Translations under genes and position numbers: made by a program | Part shown: piece by piece, positions 51,244 to 60,985 of the stretch | Layout: each line of letters starts with the position of its first letter | Numbering within the stretch: the stretch's first letter is position 1 | Assembly (NCBI GenBank): GCA_046594885.1 | Contig: JBKJRD010000014.1 | Location: 34,272 to 98,271 of the forward strand | From: Methylotenera_A sp046594885 | GTDB lineage: Bacteria; Pseudomonadota; Gammaproteobacteria; Burkholderiales; Methylophilaceae | Direction: 5' to 3' | DNA: 64,000 nucleotides | The notes under the pieces: generated by a model | Told to the model about the DNA's origin: nothing | The model's input: only the letters and a program-made list of their open reading frames with translations | The model's database searches: none

Positions 51244-51323
51244 TTGACTGTCTGTAAATTTGCGTATAAATTTAATTACGTTAAGCATTAATCATAACAT
51301 TTTCAACTGTAGAGGATTATTCC

Positions 51324-52148
51324 ATGGTGCATTTTAGCAATCATTCAAGAAATAAAACCGTCGCTCAAGCGCAAGTTAAGGTGGCACAAAAACCTAGCTT
51401 AAAGCCAAAAATGATGCTGATTTGTTTGTTAAGTTTAGCCACTTTTTTTGCGGTAACACAACTAAACGCAGCCGAAAACTGGTATGAAAAAAACTATAAG
51501 GCACAAAACAGTGGCAATTTAAAATCGATACAATCTAACCCAGAAACCAAAATGTATGTCAGCAACCACAAAGAAGATGATGATATCAGTATGTTAGAAA
51601 GCGGCTATGACATGATGGGTTCTTCAGGTTTTACGGCGGGCGATGTGCCAGCAGAGCAGGCGTTGCAACATGCGAAAACATTAAAAGCAGATACCGTATT
51701 GGTTTATAGTAAATACGGCTCGACCAAAACAGCCGCTAGTAAAATGCAATTAATTAAAGAGTCGGCAAAAATTGGCAAAGAGTTGACAGAGAAAGACCTA
51801 GCAGATGCGCCGACTGACTATAAATACTATGCAAGCTATTGGGCAAAATTACCTGCGCCTTTGTTGGGTGTGCATGTGATTAAGTTGGCCTTAAAAGAAT
51901 CAGAAGAGGCAGAAAAAGCAACTGAGATTGAAGGCTTAAAAGTGATTGCGGTGATTAAAGATTCGCCTGCGGCAAAAGCAGGCTTGTTGCGTGGCGATGT
52001 TTTGCTTAAATTGGCAGACAATCCTTTAAACAAAGCAGCAGAATTATCTGCTGTGGTGCAAAAAAACCAAGGCAAACAAGTGGCTGTGGAATATGAGCGC
52101 AACGGTGAAAAAGCCATGGCAATGGCGCAGATTAATTCGCGAAATTAA
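51324..52148 (+). CDS. PDZ domain envelope protein, 274 aa
   Basis: A membrane or signal segment lies at about residues 29-50 (MMLICLLSLATFFAVTQLNAAE) after a basic N-terminus. The middle part (MYVSNHKEDDDISMLESGYDMMG, LKADTVLVYSKYGS) is of a type seen in uncharacterised exported proteins. A PDZ domain occupies about residues 180-272 (LKVIAVIKDSPAAKAGLLRGDVLL). No protease domain is present, so it probably binds exposed peptide ends or acts as an adaptor. GAGGATTATTCC precedes the start. Confidence 0.82.
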   Translation: MVHFSNHSRNKTVAQAQVKVAQKPSLKPKMMLICLLSLATFFAVTQLNAAENWYEKNYKAQNSGNLKSIQSNPETKMYVSNHKEDDDISMLESGYDMMGSSGFTAGDVPAEQALQHAKTLKADTVLVYSKYGSTKTAASKMQLIKESAKIGKELTEKDLADAPTDYKYYASYWAKLPAPLLGVHVIKLALKESEEAEKATEIEGLKVIAVIKDSPAAKAGLLRGDVLLKLADNPLNKAAELSAVVQKNQGKQVAVEYERNGEKAMAMAQINSRN

Positions 52149-52186
52149 CCTACAACACCAGCAATAAGCGATGATGATTGCTGATC

Positions 52187-52219
52187 AAAACTTAACCCAA
52201 AAAATGGGTTAAGTTTTTG
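52187..52219. terminator. bidirectional terminator between the PDZ gene and nhaA
   Basis: AAAACTTAACCCA pairs perfectly with TGGGTTAAGTTTT around AAAAA. It lies between convergent genes and includes the nhaA stop codon (52209-52211). Confidence 0.8.
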
Positions 52220-53588
52220 GTTTTCCAAGCATCCACAACCAACAAAAACCAACAGTAGCGGCAACTAATGAGGCAAAAATAACCCCTGTTTTTGCCATCA
52301 ATAAATAATCCGCTTGCCCCTTAAATGCCAGCTCTGAGATAAAAATAGACATGGTAAACCCAATGCCAGCCAACACAGAAACAGCGGCAATTTGACTAAA
52401 ACGCGCGTCTGTTGGCAGCCTGCCAATATTGAGTTTCAAAGCCAACCAGCACGCGCCCGTAATACCCGTAAATTTACCCAACAGCAAACCTAACATCACG
52501 CCCAACATCACAGGGTTAGAAAAGGTTTGTCCCAAAGCGTCTAACTGAATACTAATGCCTGCATTAAAAAAAGCAAAAATTGGAATAATCAAAAATGCAA
52601 CAGGAATATGCCATAATTGTTCAAGCCGCTGCAGTGGTGCTTGCACGCCCATCACACTATCTTCAATTGTTTCTACAATAGAGTGCAGTTTATCGTTTGT
52701 CATTAAGCTTGCCCCCGCTTTTTGATGACTGGCAAAATGGCTAATTTGCTCTTTGATATTACTGAGAAAAAGTGCGGGGTTATATTTTGAGCGCGCTGGA
52801 ACTGTAAAAGCGCCGAGCACGCCAGCCAACGTAGCATGAACGCCGGATTGCAGCATGGCATACCAAAGAATAGCAGCGATGATGAAATAGGGGATGGCAT
52901 TGCGCACACCCGAAAAGTTAAGCAATAACAACAAGCTAACTAAAATTGCTGAAATAACCAACCAATGCATGACAATTTGTTCAGTATAAAAAATGGCGAT
53001 GACTAAAACCGCACCTAAATCGTCAGCAATGGCCAGCGCGATTAAAAAAGTAACCAGCGACTTTGGCACGCGTTTAGCCAGTAAAACCAGCGCACCCACT
53101 GCAAAAGCAATGTCAGTTGCCATTGGCACGCCCCATCCTTGCATTGCCGCGCCGCTGGGGTTAAAGGCTAGATATATGAGTGCTGGCACTACCATGCCAC
53201 CAATGGCAGCAATAATGGGCAATGAAGCCTGACGAATGTCTGAAAGCTCGCCGACTAATATTTCACGCTTGAGCTCCATGCCAACCACAAAAAAGAATAT
53301 GGCCATTAGTGCATCATTGACCCAATGATGCAAGCTCATTGAAAGCGTCCAATTGCTCAAAGAAACACTAAAAGGGATATGCAATAGATGTTGATATGCT
53401 GCACTTAACGCATTGCTATTAGCCAAAAATAACGCAAATGCAGTCGCCACTACCAGCAAAATACTACTGGCTGTTTGATGATGAATGAACTCTTCAATCG
53501 GCGTTAAGACACGCGCGAATGTTTTTTCCCACGGCGCATAAATCACACCAGAATCGTTTTTGGTTTGCTTTTTGTTAGAAGTTGCCAT
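52209..53588 (-). CDS. nhaA: Na+/H+ antiporter NhaA
   Basis: The 459-aa inner-membrane protein exchanges sodium for protons. The key Asp pair is present in LAIADDLGAVL, and the family segments FFFVVGMELKRE, VPMATDIAFAVGAL and GIGFTMSIFISELAF are seen. It is about 70 residues longer than E. coli NhaA (388 aa). The excess lies in a polar N-terminal tail and a loop near residues 285-320, as in many non-enteric relatives. Confidence 0.94.
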   Translation of the reverse strand: MATSNKKQTKNDSGVIYAPWEKTFARVLTPIEEFIHHQTASSILLVVATAFALFLANSNALSAAYQHLLHIPFSVSLSNWTLSMSLHHWVNDALMAIFFFVVGMELKREILVGELSDIRQASLPIIAAIGGMVVPALIYLAFNPSGAAMQGWGVPMATDIAFAVGALVLLAKRVPKSLVTFLIALAIADDLGAVLVIAIFYTEQIVMHWLVISAILVSLLLLLNFSGVRNAIPYFIIAAILWYAMLQSGVHATLAGVLGAFTVPARSKYNPALFLSNIKEQISHFASHQKAGASLMTNDKLHSIVETIEDSVMGVQAPLQRLEQLWHIPVAFLIIPIFAFFNAGISIQLDALGQTFSNPVMLGVMLGLLLGKFTGITGACWLALKLNIGRLPTDARFSQIAAVSVLAGIGFTMSIFISELAFKGQADYLLMAKTGVIFASLVAATVGFCWLWMLGKPKT

Positions 53589-53616
53589 CTTTAATCCTAA
53601 TAGTTTACTGCTGATC

Positions 53617-54165
53617 TCAATCCGTTATTGCGTCATGATCGTCTTGCGTTGCGGTATCAAGCTCGCTTAATTCACGAATATATTTAAATAATTCGCGGCT
53701 ACTTTTGGGCGGTTTTTGTGCGGCTTCTTCACGTTGCGCATTTCTAATTAAGTTGCGTAATTGTTGAATATCGGCAGTTGGGAATCGGCTGTAAAACTCT
53801 TGCAAAGCATTGGGTTCAGCAATTAAACGGCTGCGCCAGCGTTCCATGGTGTGAAAACGCGCATTTTCCTGCGTATTTTTGCCTTCCCACGCTTGCAATT
53901 GTTCAACAATCGGCGCGCTATCTACATCGCGCATCAAGCGACCTAAATATTGCAATTGTCTACGCACCGCGCCATTTGCAGTTAAGCGTTTTGCTTCTAT
54001 TACCGCTTCAAATAAAGTTTCTGGCAAATTAAGTTTAATTAATTTCTCTTTAGATAAATCAATCAACTTTTTGCCAATGGCTTGTTGCGCGTCTGCCTCG
54101 GCCTTTAATTTTGTTTTGCTAATAGGCGCGCTTAGGTCTTCAGGTAAATGGTTTTTTTCGTTCAC
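53617..54165 (-). CDS. yjgA: ribosome biogenesis factor DarP (YjgA)
   Basis: The 182-aa, highly charged helical protein has the DUF615 pattern: ISKTKLKAEADAQQAIGKKL, AKRLTANGAVRRQLQYLGRLMR and LRNLIRNAQREEAAQKPPKSSRELFKYI. DarP helps mature the 50S subunit near the peptidyl-transferase centre. It is divergent from pmbA (70 bp apart), a conserved pairing. Confidence 0.92.
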   Translation of the reverse strand: MNEKNHLPEDLSAPISKTKLKAEADAQQAIGKKLIDLSKEKLIKLNLPETLFEAVIEAKRLTANGAVRRQLQYLGRLMRDVDSAPIVEQLQAWEGKNTQENARFHTMERWRSRLIAEPNALQEFYSRFPTADIQQLRNLIRNAQREEAAQKPPKSSRELFKYIRELSELDTATQDDHDAITD

Positions 54166-54235
54166 TTTTTAAGGGCTTTGAGATGAGCTACGGTATGATA
54201 ACAGTTTTACACAAATGAATTAATCAAAGCCAATT

Positions 54236-55585
54236 ATGGATAATGCCATTATCGATTTATCACACTTAAAGCAATTGACGCAAGATGTGTTGAAATTAGC
54301 ACAATCAGCAGGTGCGAGCTCTGCCGAAACCGAAGTGAGCTTTGGTGTAGGGCAAAATGTATCGGTGCGTTTGGGTGAGACTGAAAATATTGAATATAAC
54401 CGTGATAAAGGCATTTCAGTCACGGTTTATTTTGGACAACAAAAAGGCCATGCCAGTAGTTCAGATTTAAGTCCACAAGCGTTAAAAGATAGCGTTGAGG
54501 CCGCTTGTAATATTGCCAAATATACGGCAAAAGATGCATTTTGCGGATTGGCGGACGCGCAGTTAATGGCAACAGAATTACTGGATTTAGATTTGTATCA
54601 CCCGTGGCAGTTAAGCGTGGATGAAGCGATTGACATTGCAAAAACATGCGAAGCTGCCGCACTCGATGTGGATAAAGCACGCATTACCAATTCAGAAGGT
54701 GCCGGCGTTTCGCATTCCGAAAGCATTTTTACTTATGCTAATAGCCATGGTTTTGTCGGTGGTTATGCCAGCACGCGCCACAGCATCAGTTGTTCTGTGA
54801 TTGCTGAAGATAACCATAATATGCAGCGCGATTATTGGTACAGCAGCGCGCGTGATTATAGGGATATGGATTCTGCTGGTTATGTGGGCAATTTAGCTGG
54901 TCAGCGCAGCATTAGGCGCTTAGGCGCGCGCAGTATTCAAACTGGGCAATATCCAGTATTATTTGAAGCACCACTGGCATCAGGCCTTATTTCATCATTA
55001 GTTGGCGCTGTATCAGGTGGCAGTCTGTACCGAAAATCGTCTTTTTTACTGGATAGTCTAGGTAAAAAAATAGCATCAAATGTTTTAAATATCATCGAAA
55101 ACCCACACCTAAAAAAAGGCATTGCTAGTAGCGCTTTTGATGGTGAAGGTGTTGCCACGCATGCACGAAATTTAGTTGAAAACGGCGTGCTGCAAGGTTA
55201 TATATTATCTAGTTATTCGGCGCGAAAATTAGGCATGCAAACCACAGGCAATGCGGGTGGCAGTCACAATTTAATTGTGCAATCAACAGGGCAGAATTTT
55301 GCTGAGTTGTTGCAATTAATGGGCACTGGTTTATTGGTAACTGAAGTGCTTGGTCATGGCCTGAATATGGTGACAGGCGATTATTCGCGCGGCGCAGCAG
55401 GTTTTTGGGTGGAAAATGGCGTGATTGCTTATCCAGTTGAGGAAATTACAATCGCGGGTAATCTGCAGCAGATGCTCAATCAGATTATGGCGATTGGTAG
55501 CGATGTGATTGAGAATAGTTCAAAGCTGACAGGCTCAATTTTAATTGAGAACATGACGGTGGCAACTGGAGAATCAAGCGTTTGA
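54236..55585 (+). CDS. pmbA: metalloprotease PmbA (TldE)
   Basis: The 449-aa protein matches E. coli PmbA (450 aa). Family segments are ENIEYNRDKGISVTVYFGQQKGHASSSD, the central GSLYRKSSFLLDSLGKKI and the C-terminal TTGNAGGSHNL and EVLGHGLNMVTGDYSRGA. TldD/PmbA complexes degrade unfolded peptides and mature microcin or antitoxin peptides; the metal site is on TldD, which is not in this window. Confidence 0.95.
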   Translation: MDNAIIDLSHLKQLTQDVLKLAQSAGASSAETEVSFGVGQNVSVRLGETENIEYNRDKGISVTVYFGQQKGHASSSDLSPQALKDSVEAACNIAKYTAKDAFCGLADAQLMATELLDLDLYHPWQLSVDEAIDIAKTCEAAALDVDKARITNSEGAGVSHSESIFTYANSHGFVGGYASTRHSISCSVIAEDNHNMQRDYWYSSARDYRDMDSAGYVGNLAGQRSIRRLGARSIQTGQYPVLFEAPLASGLISSLVGAVSGGSLYRKSSFLLDSLGKKIASNVLNIIENPHLKKGIASSAFDGEGVATHARNLVENGVLQGYILSSYSARKLGMQTTGNAGGSHNLIVQSTGQNFAELLQLMGTGLLVTEVLGHGLNMVTGDYSRGAAGFWVENGVIAYPVEEITIAGNLQQMLNQIMAIGSDVIENSSKLTGSILIENMTVATGESSV

Positions 55586-55596
55586 TAATTTGCGTC

Positions 55597-55640
55597 AGAC
55601 AATAAAAAGCCCCTCAAATCGAAGGGCTTTTTATTGTCTA
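55597..55640. terminator. bidirectional terminator between pmbA and mlaA
   Basis: AGACAATAAAAAGCCC and GGGCTTTTTATTGTCT form a perfect 16-bp stem around CCTCAAATCGAA. It serves the convergent pmbA and mlaA genes. Confidence 0.9.
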
Positions 55641-55670
55641 CAGCTTTTTATTATTTATATTTAGCGTTAA

Positions 55671-56423
55671 TTACTCTAGTTTGTCTTCATCTGCCAACTC
55701 AAAGCCATCATCAGCATTATTGGTAACAGCGCCATCTGCAATCAAACTTTGCCGACGCTGTAAATATGCGTCGCGTGTGAAAGCGTATGGGTCAAGTGAA
55801 GCGTCATCTACAATGTCTTTGGCGTCTAATAACTCTGTACGTCTATCCACAATCTGCGCGATACGCAATTGATTATGCAATCTAATTTCACCAATGTTAT
55901 GTGTGTAAGTAATCGGATCAGTTGTCACTGTGTCGAACGCCAGGCCAGTAAAATCTCTTAAACTGCTTGGCCCTAATAGTGGCAACACGATATAAGCGCC
56001 ATTACCCACACCCCAATAACCTAATGTTTGACCAAAATCCTCTTTTCGATTGGGTATTTTATCCATACCTGCAACATCAATAAAACCAGCTAAACCAAAT
56101 GTGGTATTGATGACAAAGCGACCTGCATCGGTAAACGCCTGAGCGAATTTTAACTGTAGTAGATCATTTAATACGGTTGTAATAGAGCCTAAGTTATTAA
56201 AGAAATTATTCACACCTTTACGCACGGGTGTTGGTGTAATTGCCTTGTAAACCTTAGCTACAGGCTTCAATACAGCCTTGTCAGTCACGTCATTAAATTT
56301 GTAAACACCTCTATTGACACTTTCAAGAGGGTCTTTATTGGTCGTTGCGCAGCCACTGACTAAAACAGCTAATAGGCAACTGATTAAAAAACTATTTAAT
56401 TTTAAATGCATTGTCATATTCAC
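55671..56423 (-). CDS. mlaA: outer-membrane lipoprotein MlaA (VacJ)
   Basis: The 250-aa precursor has a lipoprotein signal with lipobox LVSGC (Cys25). The MlaA pattern follows: DPLESVNRGVYKFNDVTDKAVLKPVAKVYK, VRKGVNNFFNNLGS, FGQTLGYWGVGNGAYIVLPLLGPSSLRD. MlaA sits in the outer membrane and removes misplaced phospholipid from the outer leaflet. In the classical pathway it hands lipid to MlaC and then MlaFEDB. It is 45 kb from the MCE operon, so they may belong to separate routes. Confidence 0.93.
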   Translation of the reverse strand: MNMTMHLKLNSFLISCLLAVLVSGCATTNKDPLESVNRGVYKFNDVTDKAVLKPVAKVYKAITPTPVRKGVNNFFNNLGSITTVLNDLLQLKFAQAFTDAGRFVINTTFGLAGFIDVAGMDKIPNRKEDFGQTLGYWGVGNGAYIVLPLLGPSSLRDFTGLAFDTVTTDPITYTHNIGEIRLHNQLRIAQIVDRRTELLDAKDIVDDASLDPYAFTRDAYLQRRQSLIADGAVTNNADDGFELADEDKLE

Positions 56424-56617
56424 TTAATGATATTGGTTTTATTCGCTATTTTGGCACATATTTTTACCAAATACTGCACCGATATTATGGCCGACAGCAC
56501 CTGCATTGTCCACAGATATAATAGTTGGCTGTATTTTGCTAATTTAAAGTGGTGCAAAAACAACGCTTGAACTAGGTTACTTAACCCATATTTTATGTTA
56601 AAAATTGTAAGCAATCA

Positions 56618-58069
56618 TTATGCCTCAATATCTATTTCTGGCTTCTCAGGCTGGCAAGATTTGTATAAGCTCAAGGCTAACGCGCGCTGTGTCGCGTGGT
56701 CAACAATAGGAAAAGCATAATCTTTGCCGATAATAACGCCGATTAATTGCTGTCGAATGGGCGCAATTAACCAAGGCGCATGAATTTCTTTATCACTAAG
56801 TTGGCTTAGTTCTGTCACATATTTACGAATAAACTTGCCAGTTGCGTCAAATTTCTCACTTTGCGTGATGGGATTAAAAATCCTAAACCAAGGCTGTGCA
56901 TCGCAACCCGTGCTGGCCGCCCATTGCCAGCCGCCATTATTCGCCGAAAAATCAAAATCAATTAAGTGTTCAGCAAAATAGCGTTCGCCCCAGCGCCAAT
57001 CAATGAGTAAATCTTTGACTAAAAAACTGGCGGCCACCATGCGCAGACGATTGTGCATATAGCCTGTGGTGTTGATTTGGCGCATGGCGGCATCTACCAA
57101 AGGGTAGCCTGTTTTGCCTTCACACCATGCTTTAAATAATCGCTCGTCGTTTGCAAACGGCAAATGTTCAAAATCTGCTTTAAACGATTTTCCTAAAGCC
57201 ACTTGCGGGTTGTGGTACAAAATTTGAAAGTAAAAATCGCGCCAAATTAACTCGTTAAGCCAACTAGCTGCGCCTGCATTGGCCATATTTTTAGCAGTGC
57301 GTGCTAAATGACGAATGGATACTGTACCAAAGCGCAAATGCACAGAAAGGTAAGAAACGCCTTTGATGGCAGGAAAGTTACGCGCATCTTTATATTGATG
57401 CATGCGATTTTCAAAATCTGCAAACAGGGCTGCGCCGCCGCTCATGCCAGTTGGCAAGCGCATCTCACTTAGATTGGTGTGTTTAAAACCCATTGATTCT
57501 AAACTGATTAATTCGCTGGCTGATAATTTAGCCAACTGCTGAATATACGCATCAACTGGGTAGGGCTTTACATAAAAATCGTTTAATTTTTTTAGTGCAG
57601 CGTTTCGATACGGTGAAAATACAGAATAAGGCTTGTTGCTTAAGCTTAATATTTCGTCTTTTTCAAAAATCACTTGGTCTTTAAAATGGTGAAAAGCGAT
57701 ATTGTTTTTTGCACAATCTGCAGCAACACTGTTGTCACGTTCCACTGCGCTGGGCTCATAATCGCGATTGGTAAAAACAGCATTTATTTCTAAATCTAAG
57801 GCAATTTGAGGGATTATTTGGCGCGCAAGGCCATACTTAACCATTAAATCACCGCCATTTTTTTGCAGTGCGGTTTTTAGCTCTTTCACACTTTCCCAAA
57901 TAAACTCAACGCGTCTATCTGCTTTATTGGGCAGAAGGTCTAAGATTTCGGTATCAAATACAAACACACAAAAGACCTGTTGAGAAGTTTTAAGCGCATG
58001 GTAGAGCGCGGCGTGGTCAAAATCGCGCAAGTCGCGTCTAAACCAGACTAAAGATTTTGAATAAGTCAT
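56618..58069 (-). CDS. phrB: deoxyribodipyrimidine photo-lyase
   Basis: The 483-aa flavoprotein uses light to reverse cyclobutane pyrimidine dimers. The N-terminal alpha/beta antenna domain begins SLVWFRRDLRDFDHAAL. The FAD domain has WLNELIWRDFYFQILY, GYPLVDAAMRQ, TGYMHNRLRM and FSANNGGWQWAASTGCDAQP. Trp residues of the electron-transfer chain are visible in that region. It stands alone. Confidence 0.95.
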   Translation of the reverse strand: MTYSKSLVWFRRDLRDFDHAALYHALKTSQQVFCVFVFDTEILDLLPNKADRRVEFIWESVKELKTALQKNGGDLMVKYGLARQIIPQIALDLEINAVFTNRDYEPSAVERDNSVAADCAKNNIAFHHFKDQVIFEKDEILSLSNKPYSVFSPYRNAALKKLNDFYVKPYPVDAYIQQLAKLSASELISLESMGFKHTNLSEMRLPTGMSGGAALFADFENRMHQYKDARNFPAIKGVSYLSVHLRFGTVSIRHLARTAKNMANAGAASWLNELIWRDFYFQILYHNPQVALGKSFKADFEHLPFANDERLFKAWCEGKTGYPLVDAAMRQINTTGYMHNRLRMVAASFLVKDLLIDWRWGERYFAEHLIDFDFSANNGGWQWAASTGCDAQPWFRIFNPITQSEKFDATGKFIRKYVTELSQLSDKEIHAPWLIAPIRQQLIGVIIGKDYAFPIVDHATQRALALSLYKSCQPEKPEIDIEA

Positions 58070-58190
58070 GCGTATTAAAGACAGTCAGTAAGTTGTCTAG
58101 TTTAACAAAACCTTATGTTGATTGAGTGGCTGAGGAAATATAAATTAAAGCGACGTACTTAACGGTTCAATTTAATCAACTTTTAGTGAA

Positions 58191-58478
58191 TTAACTTCTG
58201 GCGCCAAACATATATTTTTGTTCAGCCACTACTACTGACTTGGTGGGGGCAGCTTTTGCCGAATTTGCAGGCGGCGCGGTTTCGCTAATAATGCCAAGCA
58301 TGGTTTGCACTTCAAGCGCTAATGTAATCAACTCTTCATCGCCTAATTCAAATGCTTTTTGAAAAATTTCGGCACAATATTCACTATCTTTAATGAGTCT
58401 GGCGGGATTCACTGCGCCTATTATTTTTCTGGCAGATACCGAAAATTTAGATAATAAGGCAAAACTTTTGTTGTCCAT
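58191..58478 (-). CDS. hypothetical protein, 95 aa
   Basis: The helical, soluble protein has MDNKSFALLSKFSVSARKII, AVNPARLIKDSEYCAEIFQKA and ELITLALEVQTMLG, ending in an Ala/Pro-rich linker and KYMFGARS. No domain is recognised. The coding style (balanced charge, Ala-rich) and lack of a competing frame support a real gene. It lies 146 bp before rlmH on the same strand and is probably transcribed separately. Confidence 0.65.
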   Translation of the reverse strand: MDNKSFALLSKFSVSARKIIGAVNPARLIKDSEYCAEIFQKAFELGDEELITLALEVQTMLGIISETAPPANSAKAAPTKSVVVAEQKYMFGARS

Positions 58479-58623
58479 GCTGCAATCCCTTATCTCAAAA
58501 ACTGTTTCAAAAAGATGCTAAAAGATTCATTCTTCACACTTTTGGGGCATTTTTGCCATAAAAATAAGCTTTTATATGCCTTATCAGTATATCAAGCACT
58601 TAATGTGCCAATTAGGCTAGGAT

Positions 58624-59091
58624 TTATTCGCGGTGATAGGGATGGTTTTGAATAATAGAGTGCGCGCGATATAGCTGCTCACTGAGTAAAATGCGCACCA
58701 TGCCATGCGGCAGCGTGAGTTTAGATAAGCCCCACAGCCAATCTGCTTTTTCTTTGATAGGCGCATGCAAACCATCTGCGCCGCCAATTACCAGTGCAAC
58801 ATCTCTGCCACCAATTAACCAAGTTGAAAATTTATCGGCAAGTTGCAAGGTGGTGATTTCTTGGCCGCGCTCATCCAATGCGACTAAATAATCACGTCCA
58901 ACGGCCTCTAAAATGCGTTTAGCTTCAATGAGTTGAATATTTTCAGTGCTGTTACCAGCCGCACGTTTTTCGGGTTTGATATCCACAATTTCAACGCTGG
59001 CCTCGCGCGGCATGCGTTTGATGTATTCTGCGCAAGCCGTTTCAACCCAGTTCGGCATTTTGTGCCCCACTGAAATAATACGCAGTTTCAA
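58624..59091 (-). CDS. rlmH: 23S rRNA pseudouridine-1915 N3-methyltransferase RlmH
   Basis: The 155-aa SPOUT methyltransferase matches E. coli RlmH (155 aa). Segments include ISVGHKMPNWVETACAEY, YLVALDERGQEITT, the SAM knot ALVIGGADGL and the C-terminal LLSEQLYRAHSIIQNHPYHRE. It follows rsfS by 39 bp, the standard arrangement. Confidence 0.95.
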   Translation of the reverse strand: MKLRIISVGHKMPNWVETACAEYIKRMPREASVEIVDIKPEKRAAGNSTENIQLIEAKRILEAVGRDYLVALDERGQEITTLQLADKFSTWLIGGRDVALVIGGADGLHAPIKEKADWLWGLSKLTLPHGMVRILLSEQLYRAHSIIQNHPYHRE

Positions 59092-59130
59092 GGTGTTAAG
59101 TTAATAAGTCAAAAAAGCTTAATTTTGCAA

Positions 59131-59520
59131 TTAAGTGGCTTTAATATGTCCGCGACGTGCTTCTGCATCGCCCCATAGTTGTTCTAGATTATAGTAAGCG
59201 CGGGTGGCTGGCACCATAATATGCACCACAATATCATTTAAATCCACCAACACCCATTCGCCGTCTTTTTCGCCTTCGGTACCGCGAATTTGATAACCTT
59301 TTTCTTTGATTTTTTCACGCACATTGTCGCCCATGGCTTTGGCTTGGCGGCTAGAGGTCGCGCTTGCCACAATCATGTAACTGGTCATATTGGTGAGTTT
59401 GCGCACATCCATCACCGCAATATCAAAACCTTTGATGTCTTCTAATGCGTCAATTACCGCAAATTTCATGCCTTCTAGGTAACTCGCCTCTAGGTCACTT
59501 GCTTTTGTATCTTTTGTCAT
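59131..59520 (-). CDS. rsfS: ribosome silencing factor RsfS
   Basis: The 129-aa protein has the RsfS pattern: AVIDALEDIKGFDIAVMDV, TSYMIVASATSSRQAKAMGDNV, GEKDGEWVLVDLNDIVVHIM and YNLEQLWGDA. It binds uL14 and blocks subunit joining under starvation. It overlaps panD by 4 bp and precedes rlmH. The nadD gene often found upstream is replaced here by panC-panD. Confidence 0.94.
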   Translation of the reverse strand: MTKDTKASDLEASYLEGMKFAVIDALEDIKGFDIAVMDVRKLTNMTSYMIVASATSSRQAKAMGDNVREKIKEKGYQIRGTEGEKDGEWVLVDLNDIVVHIMVPATRAYYNLEQLWGDAEARRGHIKAT

Positions 59521-59900
59521 TTTGCCGCCTGTGCAGGAATTGCGTTGGTTTGATTTGAAATACGATTATGCGCGTCTACATACACCAATTGTGGCAGATA
59601 GTTTTGCAACTCTGCCGCTGTGTAATGCGCAAAGCTAGCGATAATAATAATATCTTTTGGATGCGCTTTATGTGCCGCCGCGCCATTGACTGAAATAATG
59701 CCAGAATGGCGCTCTGCACGAATGGCGTAGGTGATAAAACGTTCGCCATTGGTTACGTTATAAATATTAATCTGCTCATATTCACTAATGTTGGCGGCTT
59801 CAAGCAGCGCTTCATCAATCGCGCAGCTGCCTTCATAATGCAACTCACTATGCGTGACATGTACGCGATGCAGCTTTGATTTAAGCATGGTTCTTTGCAT
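59517..59900 (-). CDS. panD: aspartate 1-decarboxylase
   Basis: I start at ATG 59900 (MQRTMLKSKLHRV; 127 aa), since the open frame before it begins only with a TTG. The self-cleavage site Gly24-Ser25 (EGSCAIDE) then lies exactly as in E. coli PanD, where Ser25 becomes the pyruvoyl group. It makes beta-alanine for pantothenate, which PanC joins to pantoate. The gene lies 88 bp after panC and overlaps rsfS. Confidence 0.95.
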   Translation of the reverse strand: MQRTMLKSKLHRVHVTHSELHYEGSCAIDEALLEAANISEYEQINIYNVTNGERFITYAIRAERHSGIISVNGAAAHKAHPKDIIIIASFAHYTAAELQNYLPQLVYVDAHNRISNQTNAIPAQAAK

Positions 59901-59988
59901 GGATGGGTGTTTCTCCAAAAGGACGCGTATTATAGTCTTTTCAAATACTTATCGCAAAAATGTTTATATTTTTTGCCAGCCTAATCTT

Positions 59989-60852
59989 TTAAAGTGTTAA
60001 CGCGATATTATCAATTAAACGCGTATTACCAATTTTTGCAGCACCTAATATCACCAATTGTTTATCAGCATTGATGGCCGGTAAAAGTGTTAACGCCGAG
60101 CGCACCGCAATATAATCGACTTGCCAGCCAAGTGCATTAAGCTGATTTACCGCATTATTTTCTAACGTAATATAAGCCAGATTATTGGCTTTAATGGCTG
60201 AAGCGATGGTCTGCAAAGCCTGATAAAGTTGCGCTGCTTGCTGTTTTTGATTAGCTGTTAAATATCCGTTGCGCGAACTTAATGCCAAACCGCTCGCCTC
60301 ACGCACGGTTTCACCTGCAATAATCTCAATCGGATAATTAAATTGCTTAACCAGCTCGCGCATTATAAACAGCTGCTGAAAATCCTTTTGCCCAAAGACC
60401 GCCACTTGTGGCGATACCATATTAAATAGTTTCGTCACAACGGTAGCAACGCCAGCAAAATGCCCAGGGCGGCTCACGCCGCATAATAGGTTAGCAATAG
60501 CAGGCAGTTGAACCATCATGGTTTGGTTTAAATGAATGTCGCTGGACGAATTTTGCGTCATTTGCGGATACATTTCTGCTAACGTAGGCGTAAACACAAA
60601 ATCGCAACCAGCCGACTTCAGCTTTTCATAATCGGTTTCTAAGGTGCGTGGGTAATTGCCGAAGTCTTCATTGGCGCCAAATTGTAGCGGATTGACAAAA
60701 ATGCTCACCACAACGCAATTGGCATGTTGTTTGGCAAGCTTTACCAAATGCAGATGACCCGCATGTAAATTGCCCATTGTGGGCACAAATCCAATATTAT
60801 CTTGGCTTTTAAGCGCAATACTTAACGCTTTTTTTGAGGTAATAATTTGCAT
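59989..60852 (-). CDS. panC: pantothenate synthetase
   Basis: The 287-aa enzyme condenses pantoate and beta-alanine with ATP. Motifs are VPTMGNLHAGHLHLVKLAK (HIGH-like), SIFVNPLQFG, FGQKDFQQLFIMREL and SSRNGYL. It is followed by panD. Its usual partner panB is separated from it by the TonB-dependent receptor gene. Confidence 0.95.
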   Translation of the reverse strand: MQIITSKKALSIALKSQDNIGFVPTMGNLHAGHLHLVKLAKQHANCVVVSIFVNPLQFGANEDFGNYPRTLETDYEKLKSAGCDFVFTPTLAEMYPQMTQNSSSDIHLNQTMMVQLPAIANLLCGVSRPGHFAGVATVVTKLFNMVSPQVAVFGQKDFQQLFIMRELVKQFNYPIEIIAGETVREASGLALSSRNGYLTANQKQQAAQLYQALQTIASAIKANNLAYITLENNAVNQLNALGWQVDYIAVRSALTLLPAINADKQLVILGAAKIGNTRLIDNIALTL

Positions 60853-60924
60853 GTTGCTATTTTAAACCACAACATCCTCCCTGCGCTGTATCAATGGCTA
60901 GAAAATCAATAAGTTGGCAGCAAT

Positions 60925-60962
60925 AAAAAAGCAACGCACTTTGCCTAGTGCATTGCTTTTTA
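60925..60962 (-). terminator. terminator of the TonB-dependent receptor gene
   Basis: AAAAAAGCAACGCACT pairs with AGTGCATTGCTTTTT (one mismatch) around a TTGCCT loop. It lies about 24 bp after the receptor stop and just before panC, so it separates the two transcripts. Confidence 0.8.
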
Positions 60963-60985
60963 AACAGCAAGATATTTCTGACAGA

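Noticed and set aside
50277..51323. TPP riboswitch controlling thiL
   Set aside because: thiL overlaps vanZ and is inside an operon; no CUGAGA/THI-box-like element is visible upstream of mog.
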